64,000 nucleotides of DNA, taken from assembly GCA_020049465.1 (NCBI GenBank), contig JAIFKS010000014.1, forward strand, positions 1 to 64,000, written 5' to 3'. The notes below the pieces were generated by a model. It saw only the letters and a program-made list of their open reading frames with translations. It was not told the origin of the DNA and did not search any database. This DNA comes from a bacterium. GTDB taxonomy: Bacteria; Krumholzibacteriota; Krumholzibacteriia; LZORAL124-64-63. The position numbers were made by a program, and so were the translations under genes. Shown here one piece after another: positions 33,182 to 40,826 of this stretch (its first letter is position 1; every line of letters starts with the position of its first letter).

Positions 33182-34405
33182 TCAGACACCCACCCGTTCC
33201 CAGCCGGGCCCGGGCAACGTCAACACTTCGTAGGGAATGGTACCGAGCAGATCGGCGAGCATCTCGGCGCTGATGATTTCGTCGCCCTGCCGTCCGAGCA
33301 GCACCGCGTGGTCGCCGGCGGCCGCGCCCGCGACCTGCGTCACATCGACCATGCACAGATTCATGCAGATGCGGCCGACCAGCGGCGCCCGCCGCCCGCC
33401 GACCAGGACGTGCCCGCGGCCGGACAGTGCGCGCGGCCAGCCGTCGGCGTATCCGACCGGCAGCACCGCGATGCGGCTGTCGGTCATCGCCTTCCAGGTG
33501 CGCCCGTAGCCCACGGTCTGCCCGGCCTTGACCTCGCGCACCTGCGAGATCATGACCTTCCAGGTCAGCGCCGGCCGCAGGACGATCTCGGGCCGGCCTT
33601 CCCGGCGCACGGACACGCGGGTTTCCTTCGAAGGCCAGACGCCGTAGGCCCCGATGCCGACGCGCACGATCGCGCGGTGGCTGCGCTCCCACAGCAGGGC
33701 CGCGGCGCTGCAGCTCATGTGTTCCCGCAACCCGGTCACGCCGAAGGCCGCCAGCGCGGCCCGGTAGGCTTCGAAGCGCCGCGTCTGCTCTTCGGCGAAC
33801 GAGTGGTCGGTGGTGTCTTCGATGTCGGCGAAGTGGCTCGACAGGCCGTTGAGCCTGACGCCGGGATTGCCCCGCAAAACGTCCAGCGCGTCGCCCAGTT
33901 CGGTCTCGACCAGACCCTGGCGATTGACGCCGGTCTCGACCTTCAGGTGAACCTGCAGCGGGTGGTCGCCCGAAGCGCCGGCGGCCGCGGCGCGTGCCGC
34001 CGGCATCGAGCCCACGGTGATCTGGACATCGAGCCGGGCTGCCTCGGCCGCTTCGGCCGCCGTCGACGGCCCGAGCACGATGATCGGCGTGGCCAGACCG
34101 GCGCTCCGCAGGGCGCAGGCCTCGCGCAGCGTGTGGACGCCGAGCAGGTCGGCGCCGCCGGCGACAAAGGCGGACGCCGCCAACTCGAGCCCGTGCCCGT
34201 AGGCATCCGCCTTGACGACGGCCAGAAGCTCGGACGAGGCGGCGGTCAGACGGCGGAACGCGCGCAGATTATCCGCGAGCGCTCCGCGATCGACTTCGAT
34301 GGTCAGCCAGGGGCCGACTGGATCGTTCGGATGTTCACTCGGCCTGGGCGGCGACGCTGCTGCGGGACTTGCGACGCTGGCAGGCTTCCTTGTCCTTGCA
34401 GGCAC
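33182..34405 (-). CDS. alr: Alanine racemase
   Basis: A 407-residue fold-type-III PLP enzyme. The PLP lysine is in AVVKADAYGHG, and the catalytic tyrosine region is RVGIGAYGVWPS with VGRICMNLCMVDVT further on. It makes D-alanine for peptidoglycan. The best start is a GTG inside the 3' end of fur (71-bp overlap) with GGAG seven bases upstream; no start codon is available after the fur stop before the conserved domain. The about 30-residue N-terminal extension is low-complexity. Confidence 0.92.
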   Translation of the reverse strand: MPARTRKPASVASPAAASPPRPSEHPNDPVGPWLTIEVDRGALADNLRAFRRLTAASSELLAVVKADAYGHGLELAASAFVAGGADLLGVHTLREACALRSAGLATPIIVLGPSTAAEAAEAARLDVQITVGSMPAARAAAAGASGDHPLQVHLKVETGVNRQGLVETELGDALDVLRGNPGVRLNGLSSHFADIEDTTDHSFAEEQTRRFEAYRAALAAFGVTGLREHMSCSAAALLWERSHRAIVRVGIGAYGVWPSKETRVSVRREGRPEIVLRPALTWKVMISQVREVKAGQTVGYGRTWKAMTDSRIAVLPVGYADGWPRALSGRGHVLVGGRRAPLVGRICMNLCMVDVTQVAGAAAGDHAVLLGRQGDEIISAEMLADLLGTIPYEVLTLPGPGWERVGV

Positions 34406-34850
34406 CGTACAGCTCCAGCCGGTGGCGGAAGATCTGGAAGTTGTTTTCCTCGGCCAGGCTCTCCTGCAGGGCCTCGAGCCGCGGATTGAAGAATTCGAAG
34501 ATCTCGCCGCACTCCAGGCAGATCATGTGATCGTGGTGCTCGACGTCCGAATGGCCCTCGTAACGGGCGAGGCCATCGCCGAAGCGGCGCTCTTCGACCA
34601 GTCCGCTCTCGACCAGGAGGTGCAGCGTACGGTAAACCGTCGCGTACCCGATGCGCGGGTTCGCCTGCTTGACCTGGTTGAGAAGCTCCTCGACCGAAAT
34701 GTGCCCGCGCAGGCGAAAGAACGTCGAGATGATCGTGTTCCGCTGGCGCGTGGTCTTCAGACCTTTTCTCTGGATGAAGTCAGCGAACGCCGCTTCCTTC
34801 TGCCGGACGAGGTTTTCGTCGGGCTCGCGAAGTTTCTTAACAGGCACCAT
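34335..34850 (-). CDS. fur: Fur-family transcriptional regulator
   Basis: A 171-residue Fur-type repressor. A winged helix (QRKGLKTTRQRNTIISTFF, NPRIGYATVYRTLHLL) is followed by the metal region with HHDHMIC, CLECG and a second cysteine pair CKDKEAC. Both cysteine pairs suggest a structural zinc. Whether it senses iron, zinc, manganese or peroxide is not settled, so the symbol follows the family. It has its own promoter and a perfect inverted repeat at the start site, indicating autoregulation. Confidence 0.9.
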   Translation of the reverse strand: MVPVKKLREPDENLVRQKEAAFADFIQRKGLKTTRQRNTIISTFFRLRGHISVEELLNQVKQANPRIGYATVYRTLHLLVESGLVEERRFGDGLARYEGHSDVEHHDHMICLECGEIFEFFNPRLEALQESLAEENNFQIFRHRLELYGACKDKEACQRRKSRSSVAAQAE

Positions 34851-34887
34851 GCCGGACCTCTCGTTGTCTGGACGGAAAACCGCCGAA

Positions 34888-34908
34888 ATTGAAAACAGTT
34901 TTCGTAAT
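34888..34908. promoter_or_regulatory. Fur-box-like operator
   Basis: A perfect 6-1-6 palindrome GAAAAC-A-GTTTTC (34891-34903) lies at the predicted fur transcription start. Outer arms GTCTGGA and TCCAGAC (34866-34872 and 34908-34914) add a larger dyad around it. Confidence 0.6.
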
Positions 34909-34910
34909 CC

Positions 34911-34939
34911 AGACTAAGATGGGCCGGTCCCCATGTCAA
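34911..34939 (-). promoter_or_regulatory. Sigma-70-type promoter of fur
   Basis: A consensus TTGACA, 17 bp, TAGTCT on the minus strand. It starts just after the stop of the upstream propeller-like gene and ends next to the Fur-box-like palindrome. Confidence 0.65.
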
Positions 34940-34948
34940 GGTCACCCG

Positions 34949-35701
34949 TTACATAATCCGCACCTTCACCAGCGAGCGCGATCCGTCCGGGAGCATCCAC
35001 AGATCCCGGCCGTCGTGGGCCAGGTGCACGGGGCGCCCGCGCCACAGGAACCCGGCCGCCTCGACGGTGCCGCTCCAGGCGCGCCGCGAGCCCGACAACC
35101 GGTACAAACGGCCGGTGCCGACGTCCGTCACCCACAGGTTACGGCCGTCCCAGGTCACCCCGCAGGGCGAAAAACCAGGCGTCGGCGCCGAACGGGTGAT
35201 CTCGTCGACCTGCGGGTCGAAACGGTCCAACCGGCCCGAGTCGCGGTCGGTCAGCCACAGGAACCGGCCGTCGTGGCACAACCCGGAAGGGCGATGACCC
35301 GGCGTCGCGTACGAACCGCGCACCGTCAGCAGCCCCGGTTCGAGGCGGTACAGCAGGGAGCCGCCGCCGTCGATGTCGCCGCAGGACCACAGCTCGCGAC
35401 CGTCCCAGGCCAGGGCGCGGTCCAGCACCCCGGTCATGTCCTCGCTGCGGAGCACGACGCCGGCGCGGGTCTGCAGCACCAGCCGGGTTTCGGCGCGACC
35501 GGCCGCGGTGACCTTGTCGTCCTGGACCATGAGCAGGGCCAGGGTATCAGCCCCCATCCAGGCCATCCCCGTGACCCTGCCCGGTGCGGCAATCGCCAGC
35601 GAATCCAGGCGCGACAGCGCCAGCACCGTATCCGGATCTTCGTCCTGCGCCTGCGCCGCCAGGGCGCCGCACAGGAACAGGAGCGCCAGCCACCCACGCA
35701 T
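34949..35701 (-). CDS. Secreted beta-propeller-like protein
   Basis: A 250-residue exported protein with a short signal peptide (MRGWLALLFLCGALAAQAQ). The mature region has repeated blade-like patterns (W.G..LW..D......L.R..P), for example ITRSAPTPGFSPCGVTWDGRNLWVTD and SGRLDRFDPQVDE. It resembles glutaminyl-cyclase-like or streptogramin-lyase-like propellers. AGGAGGG lies before the ATG, which overlaps the kinase stop by one base. Ligand unknown; cotranscription with a kinase may mean a sensory accessory role. Confidence 0.7.
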   Translation of the reverse strand: MRGWLALLFLCGALAAQAQDEDPDTVLALSRLDSLAIAAPGRVTGMAWMGADTLALLMVQDDKVTAAGRAETRLVLQTRAGVVLRSEDMTGVLDRALAWDGRELWSCGDIDGGGSLLYRLEPGLLTVRGSYATPGHRPSGLCHDGRFLWLTDRDSGRLDRFDPQVDEITRSAPTPGFSPCGVTWDGRNLWVTDVGTGRLYRLSGSRRAWSGTVEAAGFLWRGRPVHLAHDGRDLWMLPDGSRSLVKVRIM

Positions 35702-36879
35702 CACGAGCCCTCCTGAATCGGTCGTTCGTCCCGCCGACGTTCTTCGCACAGAGCCGACGCGCGCGCCAGCAGGTCCTGAAGCGCATCCATCCCGAGAGGT
35801 TTGCGCACCGTGAAGTCGACCACGGCCGGCGCCGCCGACGGTTCCTCGCGATCCCAGCCCGTCATCAGCACCACCGCCAGGCTGGCGCTGCGCTCGCGCA
35901 GGCGCGCGGCCAGTTCCTCGCCGTCCATGCCCGGCAGACGCCGGTCCACCAGCGCGACCTCGGCATCGCCGGGTGCGCCCGCCGCCAGCGCTCCGGCGCC
36001 GTCCCGATGGCAGACGACGCGGCACCCGAGTTCGCCCAGGACATCGCCCAGCATCTCGCGGACAGCCGCTTCATCGTCGATGACCACCACGGCCGGACCA
36101 GCCGACGCTGTCCACGTTCCGGAACCGCGATCCGGCGCGGCGTCGACGGAGACATCCACGGTCGCCGAGATGTCGGCCGCGGGCGCCGTGACGATGAAGA
36201 TCGCGCCCGGCCCGCCGTGCGGGCGGGCGGTCAACGTGCCGCCGTGCGACTCCAGCAACTGGCGGCACGCGGCCAGGCCGATGCCGCGGCCCGCGCGGCC
36301 GCTGGTCGTGAAGCCTGCCTCGAACACGCGCGCCGTCCCGTCGTCCGGCAGTCCCGGACCGCTGTCGGACACGCGCAGGCACAGGTTGCCCGCGAGCCGC
36401 TCGGTATCGAAAATGATGTGCCCGCCGGCCGGCATCACGCCCAGGGCGTTGAGCAGGAGATTCGTCAGGACCTCGCGCAGTACCGGAGCGGGCACCGCCA
36501 CGCCGGCGGCGGGATCGACGCGGTTGTCCAAGGTCCAGCGGCCGGCCGCCGGATTCGACCCGCTCCACTGCCCGTCCGGCGGCAGCACCAGCAGGGCGGC
36601 TTCTTCGACGACGCGCAGGAGCCCCGTCACCCCCGTGGTCTCGCCGCCCTCGAATCCGCCCCCGAGCCGCCCGAGCATCTGACCCGCGTCGCGGGCCGCC
36701 AGAAGTATGGCCTCCAGGTGGGGTTGCTCACCGGACGACCGCCGCCGCAGCAGTTCGGCGCGACCGATGATCACGGCCAGCATCTGGTTGACGTCATGCG
36801 CCACGCCGGCCGCGCGCAGCGCTGAGTTGCTGAGCGGATCGGGCCCGGAGCGGGGGGTGCGGGCGTCTGGTTCGGTCAC
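35701..36879 (-). CDS. Soluble hybrid histidine kinase with C-terminal receiver
   Basis: A 392-residue cytoplasmic protein. A degenerate dimerisation helix (GVAHDVNQMLAVIIGRAELL; phospho-His about residue 37) is followed by an HATPase domain (NLLLNALGVMPAGG, DSGPGLPD, GIGLAACRQLL). A receiver domain with Asp in VALVDRRLPGMDGEEL ends the protein. No sensor domain or membrane segment is visible. GTG is chosen as start since GGAAGG precedes it by seven bases and a promoter -10 sits about 35 bp upstream. It is followed by the propeller gene. Confidence 0.85.
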   Translation of the reverse strand: MTEPDARTPRSGPDPLSNSALRAAGVAHDVNQMLAVIIGRAELLRRRSSGEQPHLEAILLAARDAGQMLGRLGGGFEGGETTGVTGLLRVVEEAALLVLPPDGQWSGSNPAAGRWTLDNRVDPAAGVAVPAPVLREVLTNLLLNALGVMPAGGHIIFDTERLAGNLCLRVSDSGPGLPDDGTARVFEAGFTTSGRAGRGIGLAACRQLLESHGGTLTARPHGGPGAIFIVTAPAADISATVDVSVDAAPDRGSGTWTASAGPAVVVIDDEAAVREMLGDVLGELGCRVVCHRDGAGALAAGAPGDAEVALVDRRLPGMDGEELAARLRERSASLAVVLMTGWDREEPSAAPAVVDFTVRKPLGMDALQDLLARASALCEERRRDERPIQEGS

Positions 36880-36917
36880 GGGGAATCCTTCCGGGCCTCG
36901 GGGCGGCATGCCCGCGC

Positions 36918-36945
36918 ATGATACACGTCCCCTGCGCCCGCGCAA
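36918..36945 (-). promoter_or_regulatory. Promoter of the hybrid kinase gene
   Basis: TTGCGC, 16 bp, TATCAT on the minus strand. Its predicted start site falls beside the upstream ATG at 36909, which supports the downstream GTG as the real start. Confidence 0.45.
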
Positions 36946-36960
36946 CGGCCGGAATGACAA

Positions 36961-36987
36961 GCCCGCGCCGACGGGTGCGGCGCGGGC
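36961..36987 (-). terminator. Stem-loop after the HisKA-only gene
   Basis: A perfect 9-bp inverted repeat GCCCGCGCC / GGCGCGGGC with a 9-base loop, 27 bp after the stop. A weak T-rich tail follows on the minus strand. Confidence 0.5.
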
Positions 36988-37013
36988 GGACAAGATCTCG
37001 TACGAAGTCCGGT

Positions 37014-37685
37014 TCAGCCGGCGGTCGAGACGCACGCCTGCAGGCCGGCATCGCCTTCGCGCATCGCCGGCACCGTCGCCGCCGCGCCGTTTTCGGCCGT
37101 CAGGGGGTCGCCTTCGGCGCGCGGACCGGCCAGCAGCATCTGGCTCCACTCGACGGCCCGATGCAGGCGGCGGACGTTGCGCAGCGCGATCTGGAGCATC
37201 TTGAGCTGGGCTTCGATATCGGCAGGCTCGTCATTCCAGGTGCGCAGATCCTCCTGCATGACTTCGAGCGCGGTCTTGATCGCCGTCAGCGGACTGCGCA
37301 GCTCATGTCCGACCTGATGGACATCTTCGCCCGCGGCCGAGATCGCCGGGCCGAAGACATTCCGTCGGTCGCGCGCCACGCGGCAGGCTTCCTGGACACT
37401 GATCCACATTTCGCGTGACCGCTCGGCTGCCGACAGGTCGCCGGAAAGGTACAAACGGGGAGCGGCCGGAACCGCTCCCCGCCCACCATCGGACACGGCG
37501 TCCGGACCCGGGCGCTCGGCAGCGGCGTCACCGACCACGAGCACCACATCGCACTCATCGACGCCGATGACGTCGGGCGCCGGTCCGCCGCCCGCCGGTG
37601 AGGCCACGGTCAGGCCCCACTGGACGAGTTGAGCGCGGATCGGAGCGCACTGCGCGTCGTCGCCGAATAGAAGGATGTGGGCCAT
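37014..37685 (-). CDS. HisKA-only protein with degenerate receiver-like N-terminus
   Basis: A 223-residue soluble protein. The first about 80 residues look receiver-like (MAHILLFGDDAQ..., CDVVLVVGD) but lack the phospho-acceptor Asp. A histidine-kinase dimerisation box follows: GEDVHQVGHELRSPLTAIKTALEVM. No HATPase domain is present, and a stem-loop follows the stop, so it is not simply cut by the window. It could act as a phosphotransfer or decoy partner for the adjacent hybrid kinase. Function inferred. Confidence 0.65.
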   Translation of the reverse strand: MAHILLFGDDAQCAPIRAQLVQWGLTVASPAGGGPAPDVIGVDECDVVLVVGDAAAERPGPDAVSDGGRGAVPAAPRLYLSGDLSAAERSREMWISVQEACRVARDRRNVFGPAISAAGEDVHQVGHELRSPLTAIKTALEVMQEDLRTWNDEPADIEAQLKMLQIALRNVRRLHRAVEWSQMLLAGPRAEGDPLTAENGAAATVPAMREGDAGLQACVSTAG

Positions 37686-37977
37686 GGTTGCTTCCCCGCT
37701 GCTGGTTGGTCCGTCCACTCCCACGGTCAAAGGCAATCGGCATGCCATGCCCCGGGCGCCCCGGCGGAGGCGTCGCACCGCGGATCAATGGCGGACACGG
37801 CGGCCCGGCCGGCCCTCGACGGCAACGATGGGGAATCGCCGGGAACAGCGGCTCCGGCAACGGGAAGCGGCGGTCATCACAGGGAAGGCGCGTCAATCGC
37901 ATCGGACGGCAGGAACTTCGCGGGCAAGTTGCAATGCGCGCAGGCTGCACGCACCGGGCGGGGACGCCGGCGGCGAA
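37686..37977. other. Intergenic region with no recognised feature
   Basis: These 292 bases separate the HisKA-only gene start from the outer-membrane-protein gene stop. They carry no convincing reading frame, promoter or hairpin. Confidence 0.4.
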
Positions 37978-38955
37978 TCAGCGGCGGGCGGGCGCGGCAC
38001 CGGGCATGCCCCGCGTCGTCGTCGTGGCCGGCGCGCGTGGAGCCAACTTCCACACCAGGCCCACCGACCAGGCACCCGCGCGGTCGAACGAGCCGCTGAT
38101 CTCGCGCGTGGCCCGAACCCCGACCCGGTTGGCGCCGCTCCAGGGCAGCCAGCCCTCAGCGGAAACCACCTGCTCACGGCGCCCGGAACGGTTCTGGAGA
38201 TCCCAGCCCAGCCGCAGCCCGCCGGCCGCTCCCCCACGTTCGACCGACACGTTGGTCTGCCAGCCGTTGGGAAACGCCTCGGAGTCCAGCACCTCGCCGC
38301 TCTGGCCTCCATGCGCCACCAGGACGGCGCCCGCGCCGAGCCACCAGCCGGCCCGTGGGCTGATCCAGCGGGTCACCCCGATCCGGGCCGGAACCCCGGC
38401 CGAGGACCAGGGATAGAGCCGACCCTGTCCCAGCGGCACGCCGACACTGACCGCTCCGTGGAACGCGCCCAGCCACGGCAGCGAGAGTGGTCCGGCCGCT
38501 CCCAGTTCCAGCTGCCCGACCCCGGCGACGACCGACTCGCCCGGCCACCCGGCTTCGGCCTCCGGACCCGATACGACAGGCCACCGGGACGACACCGGCA
38601 GGCTGCCGGTATCGCTGCGCACCCAGGGCAGCCGCAGCACGAAACAGCCGCGCCGCCCCAGTGGCAATCGCGCATCGATCAGCAGACGGTCCGAGGTCCA
38701 ACCGGTGCGGCCGTCGCCGTGCCGCGTGATCCCGACCTGGAACGCCCGGCAGGCCAGTGAATCGGAGGGGGTCCAGGAAGGAAGGGGATCCAGGTAGGGC
38801 AGTTGCGCGCCCGAAGGCGAGGCGGCCAGCAGCATGGACGCGAACAGCAGCAGGGCGACCAGCGGTGCGATGCCGGCTCCATGCCCGATCGCCTCGGCAG
38901 GCCAGGGCCGAATCGCGCGGTCAGGAAAGCGGCGACATGCGTCCGCCGCGATCAT
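37978..38955 (-). CDS. Exported outer-membrane-barrel-like protein
   Basis: A 325-residue protein. A strongly hydrophobic segment (APLVALLLFASMLLAA) near residue 35 acts as signal or anchor. The mature part is strand-rich with Gly/Trp turns, such as GAVSVGVPLGQGRLYPW and GAWSVGLVWKL, followed by a short Ala/Thr/Arg tail that would extend past the last strand. It overlaps the zinc-ribbon gene stop by four bases. I do not recognise a family. Confidence 0.6.
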   Translation of the reverse strand: MIAADACRRFPDRAIRPWPAEAIGHGAGIAPLVALLLFASMLLAASPSGAQLPYLDPLPSWTPSDSLACRAFQVGITRHGDGRTGWTSDRLLIDARLPLGRRGCFVLRLPWVRSDTGSLPVSSRWPVVSGPEAEAGWPGESVVAGVGQLELGAAGPLSLPWLGAFHGAVSVGVPLGQGRLYPWSSAGVPARIGVTRWISPRAGWWLGAGAVLVAHGGQSGEVLDSEAFPNGWQTNVSVERGGAAGGLRLGWDLQNRSGRREQVVSAEGWLPWSGANRVGVRATREISGSFDRAGAWSVGLVWKLAPRAPATTTTRGMPGAAPARR

Positions 38956-39587
38956 CGCGGCGCGTTCTCGATGAGCCGCACCACGCCCGCACCCTGGAAA
39001 AAGCACTTGATCGCGCGGCGTCCCCCCGGCAGGACTTCCTTCGCGACGACGATCCCGCAATCGTTCCAGGCCAGATGCAGCACGCACTGCCCGACCTCGT
39101 ACGAATCCCAGGGACGGTAGGGCACGGAAGTCTCCGGATCGACCGCCGCGAGCATCGCGGCGTATTCCATGATCGGCTCGGATTCCGTGACCGGGGCGCG
39201 GACCCCGATCGGCCGCGGAGCCGCGACCTCGGCATCGTCATCGACGTCTTCCCCGGAGTCTTCATCCGCGTCACCATCGGCGTCATCGTCCACACCGAGG
39301 TCGTCGGTGTCGATGGCGCCCGCGATCACGGAAAGGTGAAGTTCGTCATCGCCGAGCAGGGCCTCGGCGCTCCCGAGCGCAGAATCCGACACGTCCGCAC
39401 CGGCGGCGCCCGACCCGGCGGAAGCCGTCCCGCCGGGTTCGGCGGACACCGCACTCAGTTTGGGCAGGCAGCCCTGGCACTGCGGGCAACGGAACCAGAC
39501 CACGCCATCGTCGTCACCATCGGCGGTGGGGACGATTTCCATGTCCAGCCATTGCTTGCAGACGGAGCAGAATCGTCGGGACTTCAT
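38952..39587 (-). CDS. Zinc-ribbon protein with acidic linker and C-terminal CarD-like fold
   Basis: A 211-residue protein in three parts. Residues 7-40 hold CSVCKQW and RCPQCQGC, a C4-type zinc ribbon. Residues about 75-125 are very acidic (runs of Asp/Glu). The last about 60 residues (YRPWDSYEVGQCVLHLAWND...GIVVAKEVLPGGRRAIKCFF) form a small beta-barrel with a pattern like CarD/RNAP-binding or Tudor-like domains. The layout suggests a regulator or RNA-polymerase associated factor; this is inference. No clear ribosome site, so it may depend on coupling. Confidence 0.65.
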   Translation of the reverse strand: MKSRRFCSVCKQWLDMEIVPTADGDDDGVVWFRCPQCQGCLPKLSAVSAEPGGTASAGSGAAGADVSDSALGSAEALLGDDELHLSVIAGAIDTDDLGVDDDADGDADEDSGEDVDDDAEVAAPRPIGVRAPVTESEPIMEYAAMLAAVDPETSVPYRPWDSYEVGQCVLHLAWNDCGIVVAKEVLPGGRRAIKCFFQGAGVVRLIENAPR

Positions 39588-39600
39588 GGGTCTGGGTGCG

Positions 39601-39780
39601 CTACGTGTTGATCCGGCAGCAGTGATCGGCTTCGTCTTTGCTCAAATAGCGCATGCCACACACCAGACACTTGTTGGGACCATCGATGCGGCCTTCGCTT
39701 TCGGCCTTCGAAAGCAGGCGTTCGTATTTCACGAAACTCTCGTCGCGGACAAGCACGTCATCTTCCTTGACGCCGGCCAT
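39601..39780 (-). CDS. Small Cys-rich protein
   Basis: A 59-residue protein. Its start is fixed by GGAGG six bases before the ATG and by a near-perfect promoter further upstream. The C-terminal half has CLVCGMRYLSKDEADHCC, a compact zinc-binding-like pattern. Long extension upstream is possible in frame but lies over the leader. It is the first gene of the small-protein, zinc-ribbon, barrel operon. Function unknown. Confidence 0.7.
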   Translation of the reverse strand: MAGVKEDDVLVRDESFVKYERLLSKAESEGRIDGPNKCLVCGMRYLSKDEADHCCRINT

Positions 39781-39869
39781 AAAGCTCCTCCTTGGCTCCC
39801 GGTTCCGCGTCCGCAGCCGTTCGTCAGCCGGGCCCGAAGGCCGCGGCATGCGGCGGCGCGATAGAGCCG

Positions 39870-39898
39870 ATACTACGACACACGCAGCCGCAGGTCAA
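39870..39898 (-). promoter_or_regulatory. Strong sigma-70 promoter of the small Cys-rich operon
   Basis: TTGACC, 17 bp, TAGTAT on the minus strand, about 90 bp before the first start codon. The leader contains a GC hairpin with a UUCG tetraloop. Confidence 0.7.
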
Positions 39899-39941
39899 CC
39901 GGTCGCTGTACCATGGGGAACGATCGGCGCGGAACGCGCGG

Positions 39942-40790
39942 TCAGGACTCGGCCGCGCGCGACGACAGCGGAGGGGATTCGGCTTCGACACGGGCGGCCA
40001 TGATGCCGTCCAATCGATAGAGGTCGCCCAGATCGACCAGTCCCAGTTCACCCGCGCGCGCCAGGGCCTCGCCCAGCACGCCGGCGGTGGCGGCGGCATC
40101 GGCGGCGGCGCGATGGGGATTGTCGTGGGAGATGTTGAACCGGCGCGCCAGATCCGGAAGGCTGCGGCTGGCCAGATCGGGCCACAGTTGCCGCGAGAGC
40201 TGCAAGGTGCACAGGCCGGTCACCGCAGGGTGGGCAATGCCGCGGCGCGCGAATTCCCAGCGCAGGAACGGCAGGTCGAAGCGGATGTCGTGCGCGACGA
40301 ACACTCGCCCGTCCAACAGTCCAGCCAGGCGCTCGGCGATGTCCGAGAACGTCGGCGCCCCCTCCAGGTCGTCGTTGCGGATGCCGGTCAGGCGCGCCAC
40401 CCAGGGCGGGATGGGGCGATCGCTCCACACGAGGGTGGAAAACGACTCCACAACTTTGCCCCCGCGGATGACGCACAGGCCGATCTCGATGATCTCATCG
40501 ACGCCGATCACGCTGCCGGTCGTCTCGAGGTCGACCACGGCGAACTCGGCGGTTTCCAGCGGCAACGTCATCAGCGGCGACGCGAACACGGTCCAGCTGT
40601 GGTCATGGGTTTCGACGAACCGGGGATCGCTGGCCAGCAGCGCCCTGACCACGACCTGGGTTTCCGGCATCTCATGACGACGCGCCCCGAACAGGCGGCG
40701 GGCGATGGCGGGCGTAGGCAAAGGCTTCGCCTGCCCGAGCAGGAATTCGTGTGCTTCCGCCCGGAAGGCGCTCAGGTCATTGGTGTGCAT
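39942..40790 (-). CDS. DEDDh 3'-5' exonuclease (DnaQ-like)
   Basis: A 282-residue protein. A winged-helix-like N-terminus of about 80 residues precedes an exonuclease domain with ExoI VVDLETTG, ExoII AHDIRFDLPFL and ExoIII HRAAADAAAT. It is of the DnaQ/PolC-proofreading type. No ribosome site is visible, and the -10 of its promoter is six bases before the ATG, so it may be translated from a leaderless mRNA. The N-terminal module may bind DNA. Confidence 0.88.
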   Translation of the reverse strand: MHTNDLSAFRAEAHEFLLGQAKPLPTPAIARRLFGARRHEMPETQVVVRALLASDPRFVETHDHSWTVFASPLMTLPLETAEFAVVDLETTGSVIGVDEIIEIGLCVIRGGKVVESFSTLVWSDRPIPPWVARLTGIRNDDLEGAPTFSDIAERLAGLLDGRVFVAHDIRFDLPFLRWEFARRGIAHPAVTGLCTLQLSRQLWPDLASRSLPDLARRFNISHDNPHRAAADAAATAGVLGEALARAGELGLVDLGDLYRLDGIMAARVEAESPPLSSRAAES

Positions 40791-40796
40791 GGAGTC

Positions 40797-40826
40797 ATCA
40801 TATCACACCCGTCGAGTCCGGGTCAA
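40797..40826 (-). promoter_or_regulatory. Promoter placing the exonuclease mRNA start at its ATG
   Basis: TTGACC, 18 bp, TATGAT on the minus strand. The -10 ends six bases before the ATG. The -35 overlaps the stop of the secreted gene upstream. Confidence 0.65.

Noticed and set aside
35701-36909. ATG at 36909 as start of the hybrid kinase
   Set aside because: It falls at the predicted transcription start; the GTG at 36879 has a better ribosome site.
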